In this document: positions 46,540 to 58,874 of the stretch, piece after piece
Layout: each line of letters begins with the position of its first letter
Numbering within the stretch: position 1 is the first letter of the stretch
Assembly (NCBI RefSeq): GCF_026210795.1
Contig: NC_089450.1
Coordinates: 1,178,001 to 1,242,000 of the forward strand
Direction of reading: 5' to 3'
From: Rhizophagus irregularis
Taxonomy: Eukaryota > Glomeromycota > Glomeromycetes > Glomerales > Glomeraceae
Length of the DNA stretch: 64,000 nt
Made by a program: the position numbers and the translations under genes
Notes under the pieces: generated by a model
Databases searched by the model: none
What the model saw: the letters and a program-made list of their open reading frames with translations, nothing else
Told to the model about the DNA's origin: nothing

Positions 46540-47490
46540 ATAGGGTTGGTCACTATCTCGGTTATTAGTCGCAGACGCCATTTTAGCAGTATGGTGAGGT
46601 CGCAGGTTCGATTCCATGTACGGGAAATAAAAAGAATTTTACTGCGGACGTTACAACCAATAGCGCTGAAGTACAGGATTAGCGTAATGATCGGACTGCA
46701 TCGGTGAATTACGCGTACAAGTTAGGCTGCACATTTCAACTAAGTCGCACGTGCCCTTCTAACGTTCCCTACGGTGCCATTGGCACGCGCGCAGTTCTGT
46801 CCTTGAGGTCACTACTATACTGGGGGGACTTCCTGTCTGGGTGGTCACTCCACGATACCACTTCGGGGATCGCAACGGCTGGATGGTCGTCCTAGATGGT
46901 AAAAAGCCTGAGGGCAGCAATGTCTAGCAGAGGGCAGACCTTCGTGTGCCAGTCCAAGTGTTCATGCACGGGGAACAGGTAGCATGGTTATGGGGTTCGA
47001 TTCCCCACTTCGGTCCCTAGTTATGATCTCTCTGGTTGATACCTACCATAATGCGATCCCTGACAGAAGCCTGCTACTTCCTGTCCGAAAGTGGTCACTA
47101 CGTAAGTATACCATCAGCAAACAACTGTACTTATCGGTGCCTAGTAATCGCGGATGTAAAAAGGGGCCTTTGAGTGAGACTCCGTACCTACGCGGTATGG
47201 CAAGATCAGATGGTTGACGTTACCTGTCGAAAGTCCTCCATTTGAAAGTAGGTCTCTCTAAAGGTCGTAAAATAAATTGAGTACCAGTATCGTACAATGG
47301 ATTAAGGATGAGTAGGCGGTGTGCATGCAGATCAGCGCTAAAATGGCTCGATGGGGGATATGTACATGGTGCTGTTACCGAGGAATTAAGTACTCGGTTT
47401 AATGGTTGCCTATTGAAGATGATAGGACACAGACCCGAGATTAGTCTTATAAGAGGCAATGGGTGGTCTGGCCGTAAACAATAGCAAAAG
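46540..47490 (+). mobile_element. tRNA-derived SINE-like retroposon, copy 2
   Basis: 951 bp homologous along its length to 45557-46526, with many small indels. Heads match (GGTTGGTCAC, GGTCGCAGGTTCGATTCC). The second tRNA-like part is better preserved here: GGGGTTCGATTCCCC at about 46994-47008, a perfect T-arm. It ends GCCGTAAACAATAGCAAAAG and is followed again by AAAAGGATAAAAC. Small ORFs here are chance. Confidence 0.6.
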
Positions 47491-47503
47491 AAAAGGATAA
47501 AAC

Positions 47504-47682
47504 TGTACCTAGCTTCAGATCAGCCTAAATGGCCCGATGGGGGATGTCTTCTATAATGGTGCTGTTACCTGAGGGAATTAAGTACTCGGTTTAATGGTTG
47601 TCCATTGAAGATGATAGGACGCAGACCCGAGATTAGTCTCATAAGAGGCAATGGGTGGTCTGGCCGTAAACACTTGCAAAAG
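47504..47682 (+). mobile_element. 5'-truncated SINE-like copy 3
   Basis: 179 bp matching the last part of the two longer copies (AGATCAGC...AAATGG, GATGGGGGATGT, GGTGCTGTTACC, GGCCGTAAACACTTGCAAAAG). Bounded by AAAAGGATAAAAC at 47491-47503 and 47683-47695. 5' truncation is typical of target-primed retroposition. Confidence 0.65.
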
Positions 47683-47976
47683 AAAAGGATAAAACTACCA
47701 CCATTCGATTCGTCTCAGTGAGACGATTCTAACAAGCTATGATACATCTTTGTACGATTATTAGATGCCAAGTTATTTAATATATTCTTTATATAACTGT
47801 GATTATAAACAGTTCTTTTTAATATAAGATTTTTGAGGATAGATGTGATAGTGACTATAGATAGATTGTGACTATATAGGATAGATTTTAATAATAAAGT
47901 GTTTTGAACATTCAACTAGTGTGACTATATAGTAGAATGTGACTATAACGGGAGTGACTATAGAGGGAGTTAACTG

Positions 47977-48908
47977 TATTTTAAAACTAATAAAAAAAAT
48001 AAAACTCATAAAAGGAATTAGTAATAGAAAATACAGCTGATATAAGTTTCATACTAAATTAGAAAATTGCTAATCTATTAAATGATAATTTTAATTCACT
48101 AGATATAGTAATTTTTGATATCACATTGTACTAATCACAATTAGTAAAAGTATAAAACTTTTCACAAAGAATAAATCTACTTTTATTAATACCAAATCAA
48201 TAAATAAGTATATATAAGAAGAATATAAATGCCATATTTTATTACATTAATATTAATAGTTCAATGCAACAGAAACTTGTAAATAAATGTACTGAAATTA
48301 AGATTTAAAAATATCAGGTGGGTCTGCTATGTTAAATAGTACTGACTGAGATTAAGTTAATTCTGGAATTAGAATTGTATCAGTTTGTGAATAAATAAGT
48401 ATGACTGGTTTATGATTAATTTCATTATATATAATATTATGAAATTTATAATAAAGTTAGTATATAATGATAAAATTAATTATAGATGGTTTTGATTTAA
48501 GTAAAAAGTTCATTATGAGCCAAAATCAGGTTATCCTAAATCATTATATCAAGTTATAACTGTAATCATAATTATTTATAGAAATTACTATAATATCAAT
48601 AATTTTTATAATGCAGCTATGAAATTGATTTATATTATGATTCTATGCCATAAAGCTTTTTAATATACTTATTTTGACTAATAATGACAGTAATAAAATT
48701 ATACAAATTCATAGTAAAATAAAATCATATATACATTAAAAAAAAAATTAATTATTATAAATATTATATTATTTGAAATTACATTAATATTTGCTAAAAT
48801 TGCAAAATTGTACAATATATTGTTTCGCATCATTCCTAATGGCTGAACTGTGGATGGTTGTACAAAATATTAAAAATTATTATGGAATTAAAAACTGCTA
48901 TCATATTA
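47977..48908. other. AT-rich intergenic region
   Basis: No supportable gene between the pogo-like MITE and the 3' end of the protease gene. Confidence 0.5.
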
Positions 48909-50531
48909 TTACACAAAAAAAAAATTAGGATATCTTGGAATTGCAAATCCTACACGGTTTTGTTCTTGATCAAACACGGCCTAAATAAAAAATATAAATA
49001 TTATTATTAATATGCTAATTATTGATTAAATAATTTTAAAAACAACTTACATAAACGTTTTTTAGAAAGACGCCACCAAGTATCCATACCTATAAAATCA
49101 AAGATTTAATTTAGTAATAAGTAAAAAATAATTTTTTTAGTGATTATTTTTATATTTACATTCTCATCAGTTGAGGCTATTCCAGAATAACACCAGTCAT
49201 TTGACTTGGGGTTAACACGTTCTCTTATCAAGTCTGCAGTATCAACAAAGAAGGGAACTTTATTAACTCTAATGGATAATTTGTTACTTTTAGATAAATT
49301 ACAAGGAACTTGCCAAGTCTTTGTTTTAGAATCAAGTTTTCCTTTTAATTTATCATGAATGCTCTTTACGACTTTAGTACCCAGCACCATTAATGTAGAT
49401 CCAGTATCAACTATAACGTCGTTTTTGCTTGCTAATACACTATTATTTAATTCTACTGAATCAATTGAAATTTGCCAAAATAGTTTTTTGGTCACAGGCG
49501 TATAAGTAATTGCTCCTGTAAATAATGACGGATCAATTCCACCAAATAAATACTCGCCACCAAAGAGGGATGAACCTAAACGAGCTGGTCTTAATAGTAC
49601 CGAAAATATTTTTTTTGGTATCAATTTTTGGTTTACCATATTCGTAAATGGTGTTGTACTTCCCGGAACTGTTGATAAACCATCATAACCTAGGCCAAGT
49701 ATTCCGTCAATAACATCAGCGGCTAAAGTTGCACTTTGTTCGTTTATAGTAGCAAATCTTTGATTTTTTATAATCATATTCCCAATTTGAAGTATATCTT
49801 CATTTACAAAGCCTTTGGCTCTTGTATTATCACCATATGCGATGTCAAATTTTGTTCCAACGGATTTAAATGTTTTACTTTTAGATGGAACAAATTTTCT
49901 ATCATTCGCACATTGTTTACTACAATCTATTGATGGTATCCATAAATCTGCCGATCCTGTATCTAAGTTTATCAGAAATGATTGAGGCGGAGTTCCAATC
50001 GATATTTGTCCAATCCACTAACAATTTAATAATTTGAGTTAAGAAAATAAAAAAAAATAAAATAGAATAGAATAAATACTTATTATTAAATACTTACTTC
50101 GATATCATTTAAGAAATCAATAACTCCAATTGACTGCGGACTTGGATTTTCAACTTTTCCCATGTCAATAGTGGTAATTTTAGAAGTTGCTCTCTTTATA
50201 TTCTTCTTTTTAGAACATTTTTTCTTTTTTCTCTTCTTTTTCTTATTTCTACAGCGTCTTTTTTTTTAATTTCATTTTCATATTTTAAAAGTTTTTTTAT
50301 TCTACGTTGATGTCTAAGTGATGTTAATTGACTTAATTCATCAGTGGAATATTTAATCTCTTTCGGAATCAATCCAATTTTGAATAATTTATGTCTTTTT
50401 TCAAGTAAATTATATGTTGTCGAGTTGTTAGAGGAGGGAGAAGGATAAGATTGTTGGATTGGTGTGGGATAAACGAAGGATATTGTTTGTAAGGATAAAA
50501 ATATCAATGATATTATATATATGCCTTTCAT
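48909..50531 (-). pseudogene. Secreted pepsin-type aspartic protease with one homopolymer frame break
   Basis: Exons complement(48909-48980, 49051-49089, 49160-50017, 50098-50531) join in phase with GT-AG introns of 69-80 nt and would give about 467 residues. The N-terminus is a signal peptide (GIYIISLIFLSLQTISFVYP). A long propeptide follows, ending in a very basic stretch. The mature part has the two A1-family catalytic motifs, INLDTGSADLW (Asp164) and VIVDTGSTLM (Asp349), plus GILGLGYDGLS, FGGIDPSLFTGAI and WILGGVFLKNVYAVFD near the C-terminus. It is a candidate extracellular or vacuolar protease. Exon 1 is one base out of frame: a run of nine T (A on the coding strand) at 50259-50267 is where a single extra base would restore the frame. 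This may be a sequencing or assembly error or a real allele, so 'pseudogene' is provisional. Confidence 0.82.
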
Positions 50532-53500
50532 TTTTGTTGATGAAATTGAATGAATGATGAAAAGGTCATATTTAAAAGATGATTTTAAAGGGAATGAGAA
50601 TTAATTTAATTTATAAAAAAAAACACATATATATATAAGGAAGAATGTTTGTTATTTCTTTTCGTTAACGTGTTACAATTTGATAACACCAATTTAGATA
50701 AATACTAATTTTGGATCTAACCGATTCATCTATGTAACATCCTAAATCGTAACAAACATTTGTGATTTATGAATGATAGATGCACTGCATTTAATATTTT
50801 TTTTATTTGTTTGTACTTAACTTTATATTAAAGAGCCAGATGATGGTTTGATTATTGGTTTTTTGAATATAAGTACAACTGGCCATCCAATCATTATGAA
50901 CGAACGAGGAAAAGTTTGAACCGGTAACAAATCGTCCAAAATGGTGTAATACACTTTATTTTTAAATGGAAGAATTATTTCTTCTATAGTCCAATTATTT
51001 TCTTATTTGGATTTGATTTACAGTGCCAAGATTCTTTATATGCGAACATTTACATTGTACCAATGCATTTTGCTAACAAATCTGTCCATTATAGTGCAAC
51101 CAATAAATTAAATTCAAAACAATAGAATTAGGACTCGTATGAAAGTATGTTTAACAGGCAATAGAACAGATATAATCGATTCAAAAAAAAAATGGAAAAT
51201 TTGGTAGAATCACATTGAACCATTTTGCTGTGCCACTAACTTCTAGTCTAAAAAAAATCGAGAAATTGAGTTCGTCAAATTCCTTTTACAGATTGCCGTA
51301 ATTCTGTAATTTTTGAAGTCTTTATAATATTAACAATGTGTTTAATGTTAAATACTGTATAATGCTTTTATGAAACTCATTTGTATGACGCGTGATGAAT
51401 TTATTTTACATTATGATACTTTCCGATTTTACAGTAATAGGGTAAAATTTCTGGATCTCGTAGAGTAATCATTATGTATTAAAGCGACCTAATTATTATC
51501 TAGATATAAAATTTATTAGTGAGAGAAAATTATTTAAAGCTTGAAAATAGAATTGAAGAAGCTATAGTAGACCAGATTATTAAAAACTTTCTCAGTTATA
51601 TTTTTGACTAGATTCAAACAATAAAAATTTTTATTTCATTTTTTTATAATACATCTTATTTATTAAATATTTCAGAAAGTTAAAACTTACTCCTGTGACA
51701 ATAAGATAAGTTTTCCATATATATTTTTAAGAAATTTTATTTTTTCATCTTTTTTTTTCTTTTATCTTTTGTAATTTATTTTTGGACAATAAATAATTGA
51801 TTGCTTATATAGTATAAAGAAAAAACTTACATTACTTTGTAAAGAATATAACTTTTTACTTTAATGAACTTTTGCTTTTGATGTTTTATTATATTTTAAT
51901 ACTTAAATAAAAATTAAACCAGTTTATAGCAATTTTTATTTTTTTGTTTAAAAAAAATATTATTTAAAAGAAAAAATGTTTTAATAGTTTATCATCTAGA
52001 TCATTTTTCTTTTCTTTTTTACTTCAGTTTGACTTCTTTCATTCTTTAATTCTAATAAACAACTAAATCATTCCTTCCTTTGATATTTCTCTAATAAATA
52101 ACCAATACTTTTTTTTCTTTGATACTTCTGGAAAACTAGGTTTAGCAGAAAGGGATTTTTTTTTTTGATAATCCAAGTATAAGTTCTTTAAGAAAAATTC
52201 AACTATATTGTTCTATTAAATAATAGAATATACATGCATTTGTACATGTATTTTATAACAATAGGCTTATATTGCCAATACTTCTTTTAGATAGGTTTTC
52301 TTTTTGCAGGAATATTTGTGATTATAATAGTAGTTCTTAATAATTTTAATGTTTTAAATAAGTTATGTTGTATTAAACTTATTCCTATTTATTAGTTCAA
52401 AGATAAGTATTTGCAATAAATCTTTTATAATAGTTTAAGAAGATTGTATAAGATTAAAATATTTTTTATAACCTTTTTTGTCTTATAATACCCTTTCTTT
52501 TTATTAGTATTAGTAATTTTTTATTTTTTGAGTTTGAGCAAAAATTCTCAATGTGGAGGTAGGATGACAAAAAATTGGACTGAAAGTACATTAAAACGAG
52601 AACTAAAAGACAGAATGTATAAAAGAGAACCTAATATAAGCGGTAATAATATAAAGATTAATACTGGACTTTAAAATTATTAAGCTATAACTTTAACTAT
52701 AAAAAGAGTTTACAATAAAAGTCTTATTATCAAAAACTTTGTTATTTCATTATATATTTACAATAAAATAACCTTTATACTAATGAACCAATAATTTTTA
52801 ATATTTTAAATAAAGTTATTAAAAAATATATGATAGTTCTATAACAATTTAAGTACTTATACAAAGATTATTTTTGAAAGACTTTTACTAATCTACTAGA
52901 ACTATAGAATGCTTTGAACACAACTCTTCTTTACTTTTTTCTTTACCTATTATTTACTTTTTATTGCCAGCTTTTTCTATTTGTCAAATCACAAGACTTC
53001 CAATTAGGAAACCTTTTAATAACTTTTGAATTGCATCACGTTTTAAACTAGACATATTTTTAAATACTTTTCACAATTTACTAGCCTAATAACAAATCAT
53101 TCTAAATTTAAAAGATAACTTCCATTTTGAATATAATTACGAAACAGACAACTATTTTTGAAAATTTAATGGCATTTTTGATGTAATATTTAACTCAACT
53201 TTTATTCATTATTGTAAAAATAATTGATATTGATTTCTCTTTAAATAACCTTTGATAAAGACTTTAGGCTTCATTTTTGATTGTTCTTATACATTTCAAA
53301 AGAAGAAGGATAGAGATAAAGATTACTTTTATGGAACTTATTTCTATTTTTTTATATTTCATTTGTTATCTGTTTTATTTTAGTATATTTATTAAATTTC
53401 TTTTCATTACTTTTTTGAATAGAACTTATATATATAAAGGATTTAAAAATTGTTTATATTTTAAAAAGGTTACTAGTGTTTTGTAATTATTTTTATGTGT

Positions 53501-53918
53501 CTGAATATCTGATGGTAAATAACAAGATATATTATAATATACAGTTCTCTTATTGTAAATGAAGCTTTTCATGATTATATTATTAAAGATTATTTGTATA
53601 TATAAAATTTTTTTTTTCTGTGATTAATTAGTCTTAATTTTATTGTGTATCATTCAAATCCTACAATTTGATTAGAGAAAGTTGCCTGGTTTCTATTCTT
53701 TTTAGATATTTATGAAAGGGGTGATTTGAGAAGTATTTGTCATAATTGCTTTACAGGAATTTAATTCTTTTTTTCTTTTTTGAATATGATGTAGTGAGCT
53801 GTGATAACCTTGTGAAGAAAGAGAATATTATATATTAAGAACAGGACATTTTAAATGAATTCTACCCTTTGAGCAAAATTGCCATCTAATAATACATATA
53901 TAGGATGCTTCTATGCTA
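50532..53918. other. Long intergenic region
   Basis: 3.4 kb without a supportable gene. A short readable stretch at about 52564-52645 (ATG, then TKNWTESTLKRELKDRMYKR) looks protein-like but has no extension. The ORF at 53277-53486 is a hydrophobic translation of AT-rich DNA and is rejected. Confidence 0.45.
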
Positions 53919-54297
53919 AAGTTCTGAACAGTTCAGTTCGATTTTATTTTTCAGTTTTTTTCTAATTGATCAGTATCCAGTAATTGTAGAAAGCTGCTGA
54001 TCAATAGTTCATTGAAATCATCTCATCGAGACGATTTGAATAGTACCAAAATTATCTTTCTAGTGTCAATAGATGGTAAGTTAATTTTACCAATTTTTTA
54101 AAAAATAATTTGCTATCTATTGATGCTAAAAAGATGATTTTGGTACCATTTGAACCATCTTAACTGAATGAAATGATTCTAATAAACTATTGAATTAGAT
54201 TTCTATAACTACTAAATGGCGAGTTATTATACAAAACAGATTCTGATTAATCAGAAAAGAACTGAAAAATGGAATTGAACTGAATTGTTCAGAACTT
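53919..54297. mobile_element. TA-flanked MITE
   Basis: 379 bp with ends AAGTTCTGAACAGTTCAGTT and, on the other strand, AAGTTCTGAACAATTCAGTT; the inverted match extends about 50 bp. Flanked by TA (53917-53918, 54298-54299). Two inverted blocks with GTGTCAATAGATGG / CTATCTATTGATGC surround the centre, and the units contain a GATGA / TCATCTC(A/G) hairpin like that of the pogo-like MITEs. No ORF. Confidence 0.78.
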
Positions 54298-55470
54298 TAT
54301 TCAATACATAATAAATAATTTAATTATTAATGATGTTAGATTTTTAATTTAGGGTTTTTTTATTTTATTTATGTAATTAATTTAGCTTTAACATAGTATT
54401 TAATAAACTTTTAAATGCATTGTGGTTAAAAAAAAAAAAAGATTATATAATAAAAAATAATTTTGTAATAAATGATATAGTATTTCAAATTCATGGTGAT
54501 TTTAATAATGAAGAAAAGGTAAAGATAAAAGCAATATGGAAAAATCTTTGGAATTTTTAAAAAAAAGCTAATAGATGATGAGAATTTTAGTTTTTATAAT
54601 ACTATAAATCAATGGATTATTAATAAATAATTTACTTAATAAAAAGAAAATAAAGTTTTATTTTAATTCTATAGCAATAATAATTTGAATTATACTGAAA
54701 ATATTGATTAAAGTATGGTAAATATTATTAATTTCATTAATTAAATATATATTTTAGTTTATAAATACTATTAGCATATTTTGAAAAATTTTATTTGAAT
54801 TAATAACTAAAATCTGTTAATTATCTTTTAATTAATAATAATTGTATGTTTTTGTTATTTAAAAAAAAAATTAATTATATATTTTTTGATTATTATGATA
54901 ATTATTATAATGATTTTAGATGAATTATTTTTTATATTTTTGATACTAATTATTTTACTTAATTGATTTTATTTTTGGTATTTACAAAGAATATTAGATA
55001 AATATTATTAGGAAATTGTAAATTTATCTTATAGTATAAGATAAGTTTGGGTTTAGTTTTTTAATAAAATTGGAAAATATTAAACAAGTTTATTATTAAA
55101 TATTTTGTTGATTAGTCTAATATTTTATTTATTTGTATTATAATCTTTTTTTTTATTTTTTTTATTTATAGAGTTATAATAAATTTTTTTTTAATTTAAC
55201 GTTATTATTATCAACTCTTCTTATAACAAATTTTAATATACAATATAACAGATCTTTAGTGTAAAACAGATTTTAACATATAAAAAAAATCTTATTATAT
55301 TAAATTTTACTAATTAAATACTGTATACTATTTAATGAAGTAAATTTTATAAATCATATATGAAAAATGCCTCTTTTAATAATGAATTTTTTTTTATAAT
55401 AAATTTTTTTCAATATAACAAAGATATTTTGTGTAATTTGTATTTTTGCATTATAAAATATAATTATTAT
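54298..55470. other. AT-rich region with retroposon remnants
   Basis: A poly(A)-ended tail at about 54370-54440 (TTTAAATGCATTGTGG then A-run) matches the 3' end of the short retroposon at 40811-41058. Just after it, about 54487-54560 reads IHGDFNNEEKVKIKAIW in one frame; GDFN is typical of LINE endonucleases, so a decayed LINE is possible. No intact gene. Confidence 0.4.
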
Positions 55471-55714
55471 TAAGGTTGCTTGCCGAAACCTAGAGGTTTA
55501 GGCAAGATGGCGTTTCGCCGAAAAGCGAAATTCTGCCGAAACTATATTAAAGTTATATTAAAAAACTGGCGAAACTTTGGAGAAAGGCGAAACTGCCGAA
55601 ACTTATTATAAATGCCGAAACTGCCGAAACTCTGCCGAAACTATAATAAATCTATAGTAAAATTTTGACAAAACTAATCGTAGGATTTTGAAGAGGTTTA
55701 GACAAGCAACCTTA
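55471..55714. mobile_element. Intact hAT-type MITE, 244 bp
   Basis: Starts TAAGGTTGCTTGCCGAAACC and ends GGTTTAGACAAGCAACCTTA, flanked by a perfect 8-bp duplication ATTATTAT (55463-55470, 55715-55722). The interior has many GCCGAAAC words. It is the uninterrupted reference for the split copy at 2576-4255. Confidence 0.9.
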
Positions 55715-55892
55715 ATTATTATATATATAATATACAAAAATTTTCTGGATTATACCAGATTTCCAATTATATTAACTATAATGAAAACCTGATCAGCCCA
55801 GATGTCCACTTCGTTATATTAAAAATTAATTATATAAGAAGACTTTAAAATTTCTTTGAAAAATATTAATTAGTAAAATTTTATATATAAAG

Positions 55893-56089
55893 TAAGGTTG
55901 TGGGCGAAACTCTATAGTAAACGTGAAACTTGACAAAATTATATTAAAATATTAATAAAAATTTGGTGAAACTTGATTATAAAAATCATATGAAATGACA
56001 AAACTATAATAAACTCTTATAAAAAAATTGACGAAACTGAGGTTTAGACATTTTGCTAAATTCAAAAACCAGTTTAGCCTGCAACCTTA
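55893..56089. mobile_element. Related hAT-type MITE, 197 bp
   Basis: Starts TAAGGTTGTGGGCGAAAC and ends GTTTAGCCTGCAACCTTA, flanked by ATATAAAG / ATATAAGG (7 of 8 bp identical). It shares the terminal TAAGGTTG and the GAAAC-rich interior with 55471-55714 but is shorter and diverged, so it is a subfamily of the same MITE. The two lie only 178 bp apart. Confidence 0.78.
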
Positions 56090-56489
56090 ATATAAGGTAT
56101 AACAATTAGTAATGAAATATTGTAAAATAAAAAAGTTATAAAATATGAATTTTAAAATTAAAGATTAGACAATCTAGATAAAATTGATTTTAAAAAAAGT
56201 ATTATATATTTTAAAAAATAGATGTTAGATTGAAAGTAGTAATTTAATAGTATAATTTACTAAAAGTTATCTTTCATTTAGAATTTATTTGATTTAATAA
56301 AAAATATTATAAATCAATAAAAAATTCTTTTTATTTATAATTTTACTTATACTTTTTATATATTATATTAAAATCATTTATAATAATTGTATAGTAATTA
56401 TAATTTCTGGTAAATTCTAAAAAGGTGAAATATATTGATATATACTTTCTATTTTAATTATGAATAGTAAATATAAAGATAAATTTGTA

Positions 56490-57373
56490 TAATCCTTAAA
56501 ATCTATTTTATATAGTCACAATCTATTTATAATTAAAAAACTTATATTAAAAAGCACTATTTATAGTTTATTAAAAAACTTATATTAAAAAGAATTATTT
56601 ATAGTTATAGTTATATAAAGAATACATTAAATTATTTGGTATCTAATAATTGTAAAAGATGTATCACAACTTATTAGAATCATCTTACTAAGATGAATTA
56701 AATAGTAGTAGTTTTATTTTTTTACAGTTATAGGCTAAGTTATTTAACAAAATATAAAAAATTGGCATTATGATAGATTATGATATTTTTTGATTTATAT
56801 TTACTGCATCATTTAACATTTTACTAAATTGTTTAATACCTAATAATTATAAAAAATTAATTAATAAGTAATAACTTGTTAAAATTATCTCATTATAACA
56901 AATTAAATGATAGTAAATTTATTTTTTTATAGTCAATATTAACAGAGTTATTACTTAAAAATTATTTAATATTTTTAATTTTAAAAATTGATCTAGTAAT
57001 TAGATTTTAATGAATTTTTATATCATTAAATTCATCTCATTGAAATAAATTAAATGGTAGTAAGATTATTACTCTACAATTAATATTAGTATAATTACTA
57101 CCTAAAAACTATTTAATATTTTAATTTTAAAAATTGATCTAGTTATTGGATTTTAATGTATTTTATATTATTAGAATTATTTCATTAAGATGAATAAAAT
57201 AGTAATAAAATTTTCTTTTTATAATTAATATTAATGGAATTATAATATAATAAAGTTTTTAAGTATAATTTTAGTTAATTTTTAGCTATATATAAAAAAT
57301 TTTTTATGTAATCATATTTCTTTATAATCATTTAATATAAACTGTTCTAAATGTATAATTATAAAGAGAATTG
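56490..57373 (-). mobile_element. Old, diverged copy of the pogo-like MITE, reverse orientation
   Basis: The reverse complement of the 5502-6608 element can be followed here in order: TATATAGTCACAATCTATTTATA, AACTTATATTAAAAAG, ATATAAAGAATAC, GGTATCTAATAATTGTA, CATTTAACATTTTACTAAATT, three decayed tandem units, then CATTTAATATAAACTGTTCTAAATG and ATAAAGAGAATTG at the end. Termini have mostly lost the CAGT ends, so boundaries are approximate. It is much older than the other two copies. Confidence 0.65.
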
Positions 57374-58874
57374 TTTTATTTTAAAATTAACATAAGTTAT
57401 TTTGGTATTAAGATTTTTTTTAATTATATCTATATAAAAATATAACAGTTTTTGTATTAATTTTTATTTAAATTTTTTATATTGTATTAAACAAAATTTC
57501 TGATAAAGTTTATTTAGTTGTAATTTTTTTGGATTATATGATTGATATCTTTTTAGATATATTTTAATAAAGTGATTGGATGATTTATAAATAAAGTAAA
57601 TTTTATTTATTTGATAGCATTATAACACTAATATAATTGTGAGTTTTGATATAAATAAAATTTTCTTATAAGACAAAATTAATAAAGATGAAAATAAACC
57701 AAATTTTAGTATTAATAAATTTAAAAAATCAAAAAGATTTTTTGTAAAATAATAAAATAATTGCAAGATATTTCTGCTGATTTTTCTTTATATGTATATA
57801 TTCTTTTTTTATTACATTAATTAATTTTTGTTTAGATCTAATTAGAGGTTTTCTTTTTTGAATCTGACAATCCAAATGATCTCACAGATTCTTAATTAAA
57901 TTTGGATCTGAATTTTACAACACAATTGAAAGAAAATAAATATAATATTTTTTGTTAAAATTTTTAAAATATTTTTTTGTTAATTAAAATTTAAGTTATT
58001 TATATTATATAAATATATTATTATTACATTTATTTTAATTTGATACTATACTTTCAATTGTGCCTTTAGTAATATTTGATATTTCAGAAACTTATTATAA
58101 GTTTAAAATAGCTTTTTTCTATAGAATTAGGTTTAAAAAGATAATTATGTATATTTTTTTATTAGTAATATATTATTATAGTAATATAGTATAATAAATA
58201 AATATTATATTATAATAAATATATAAATTTTAATTATTTTAGTGAGGTACTTTTTCTAAAAGTTTTTTAAGTAAAAAAAAACTTTACCTTACTTTTTGTT
58301 AAAGAAATAAATTTGTAAATCTTTTATTTATAAATAAAGTAAATAGATGGATAAGAAAATAATGGAAATTTTTTTTAAATTTTCAAAAAATATAATGCTT
58401 TTATTTTCTGATTTGTAAATAACTAAAAGTTAAAGATTAATTTATAATTTAAAAAAAATCAAAGATTTGATATTATATATAATAAGTATAAATTATATAC
58501 ATATATACTTTTTTAGTATATTTATTAGAATTTGTAATAAAAATTGCTTGTTGTAAAAAATTTATGGAAATGCAAAACTATTACACTTAATATAAACTTA
58601 CGCTAGGATTTTATATATACTGTATTATCAATTTTTTATATTTTAAAGCTTATACGGGGTAATACACCTACAATCTTGATAAAAAAATCAAATAATGTTT
58701 AGTGAATTATGTATAACATAATTAGATTAACAATTACAAATGTGATTTAGAAACATACCTTAATTTATTAATTAAATAAAGGGCAAATCAACACAATTTA
58801 AAATTCTAAGATAAATGGGTCGCACAAGTTAATTTTACTTGGATCTAGTTTTTTTATTGACCAATAGCCAATTT
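57374..58874. other. AT-rich intergenic region
   Basis: No supportable gene. It ends at the 3' flank of the minus-strand Brix-domain gene. Confidence 0.5.

Larger units (their letters stand above)
44196..47976. mobile_element. Pogo/Tigger-like MITE, copy 2, enlarged by retroposons
   Basis: Same termini as 5502-6608 (CAGTCAACTCTCTTTATAGTC left; GACTATAGAGGGAGTTAACTG right) with TA on both sides (44194-44195, 47977-47978). Left part 44196-44880 and right part 47683-47976 align with copy 1 and carry the same tandem units. Between them, at the site GAAAAGGATAAAAC that occurs once in copy 1 (6315-6327), 2.8 kb of extra sequence is present. Confidence 0.85.

Noticed and set aside
45949-47459. Several ORFs of 60-80 codons within the SINE-like array
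   Set aside because: They are not conserved between the two homologous units, which differ by frame-changing indels at these positions.
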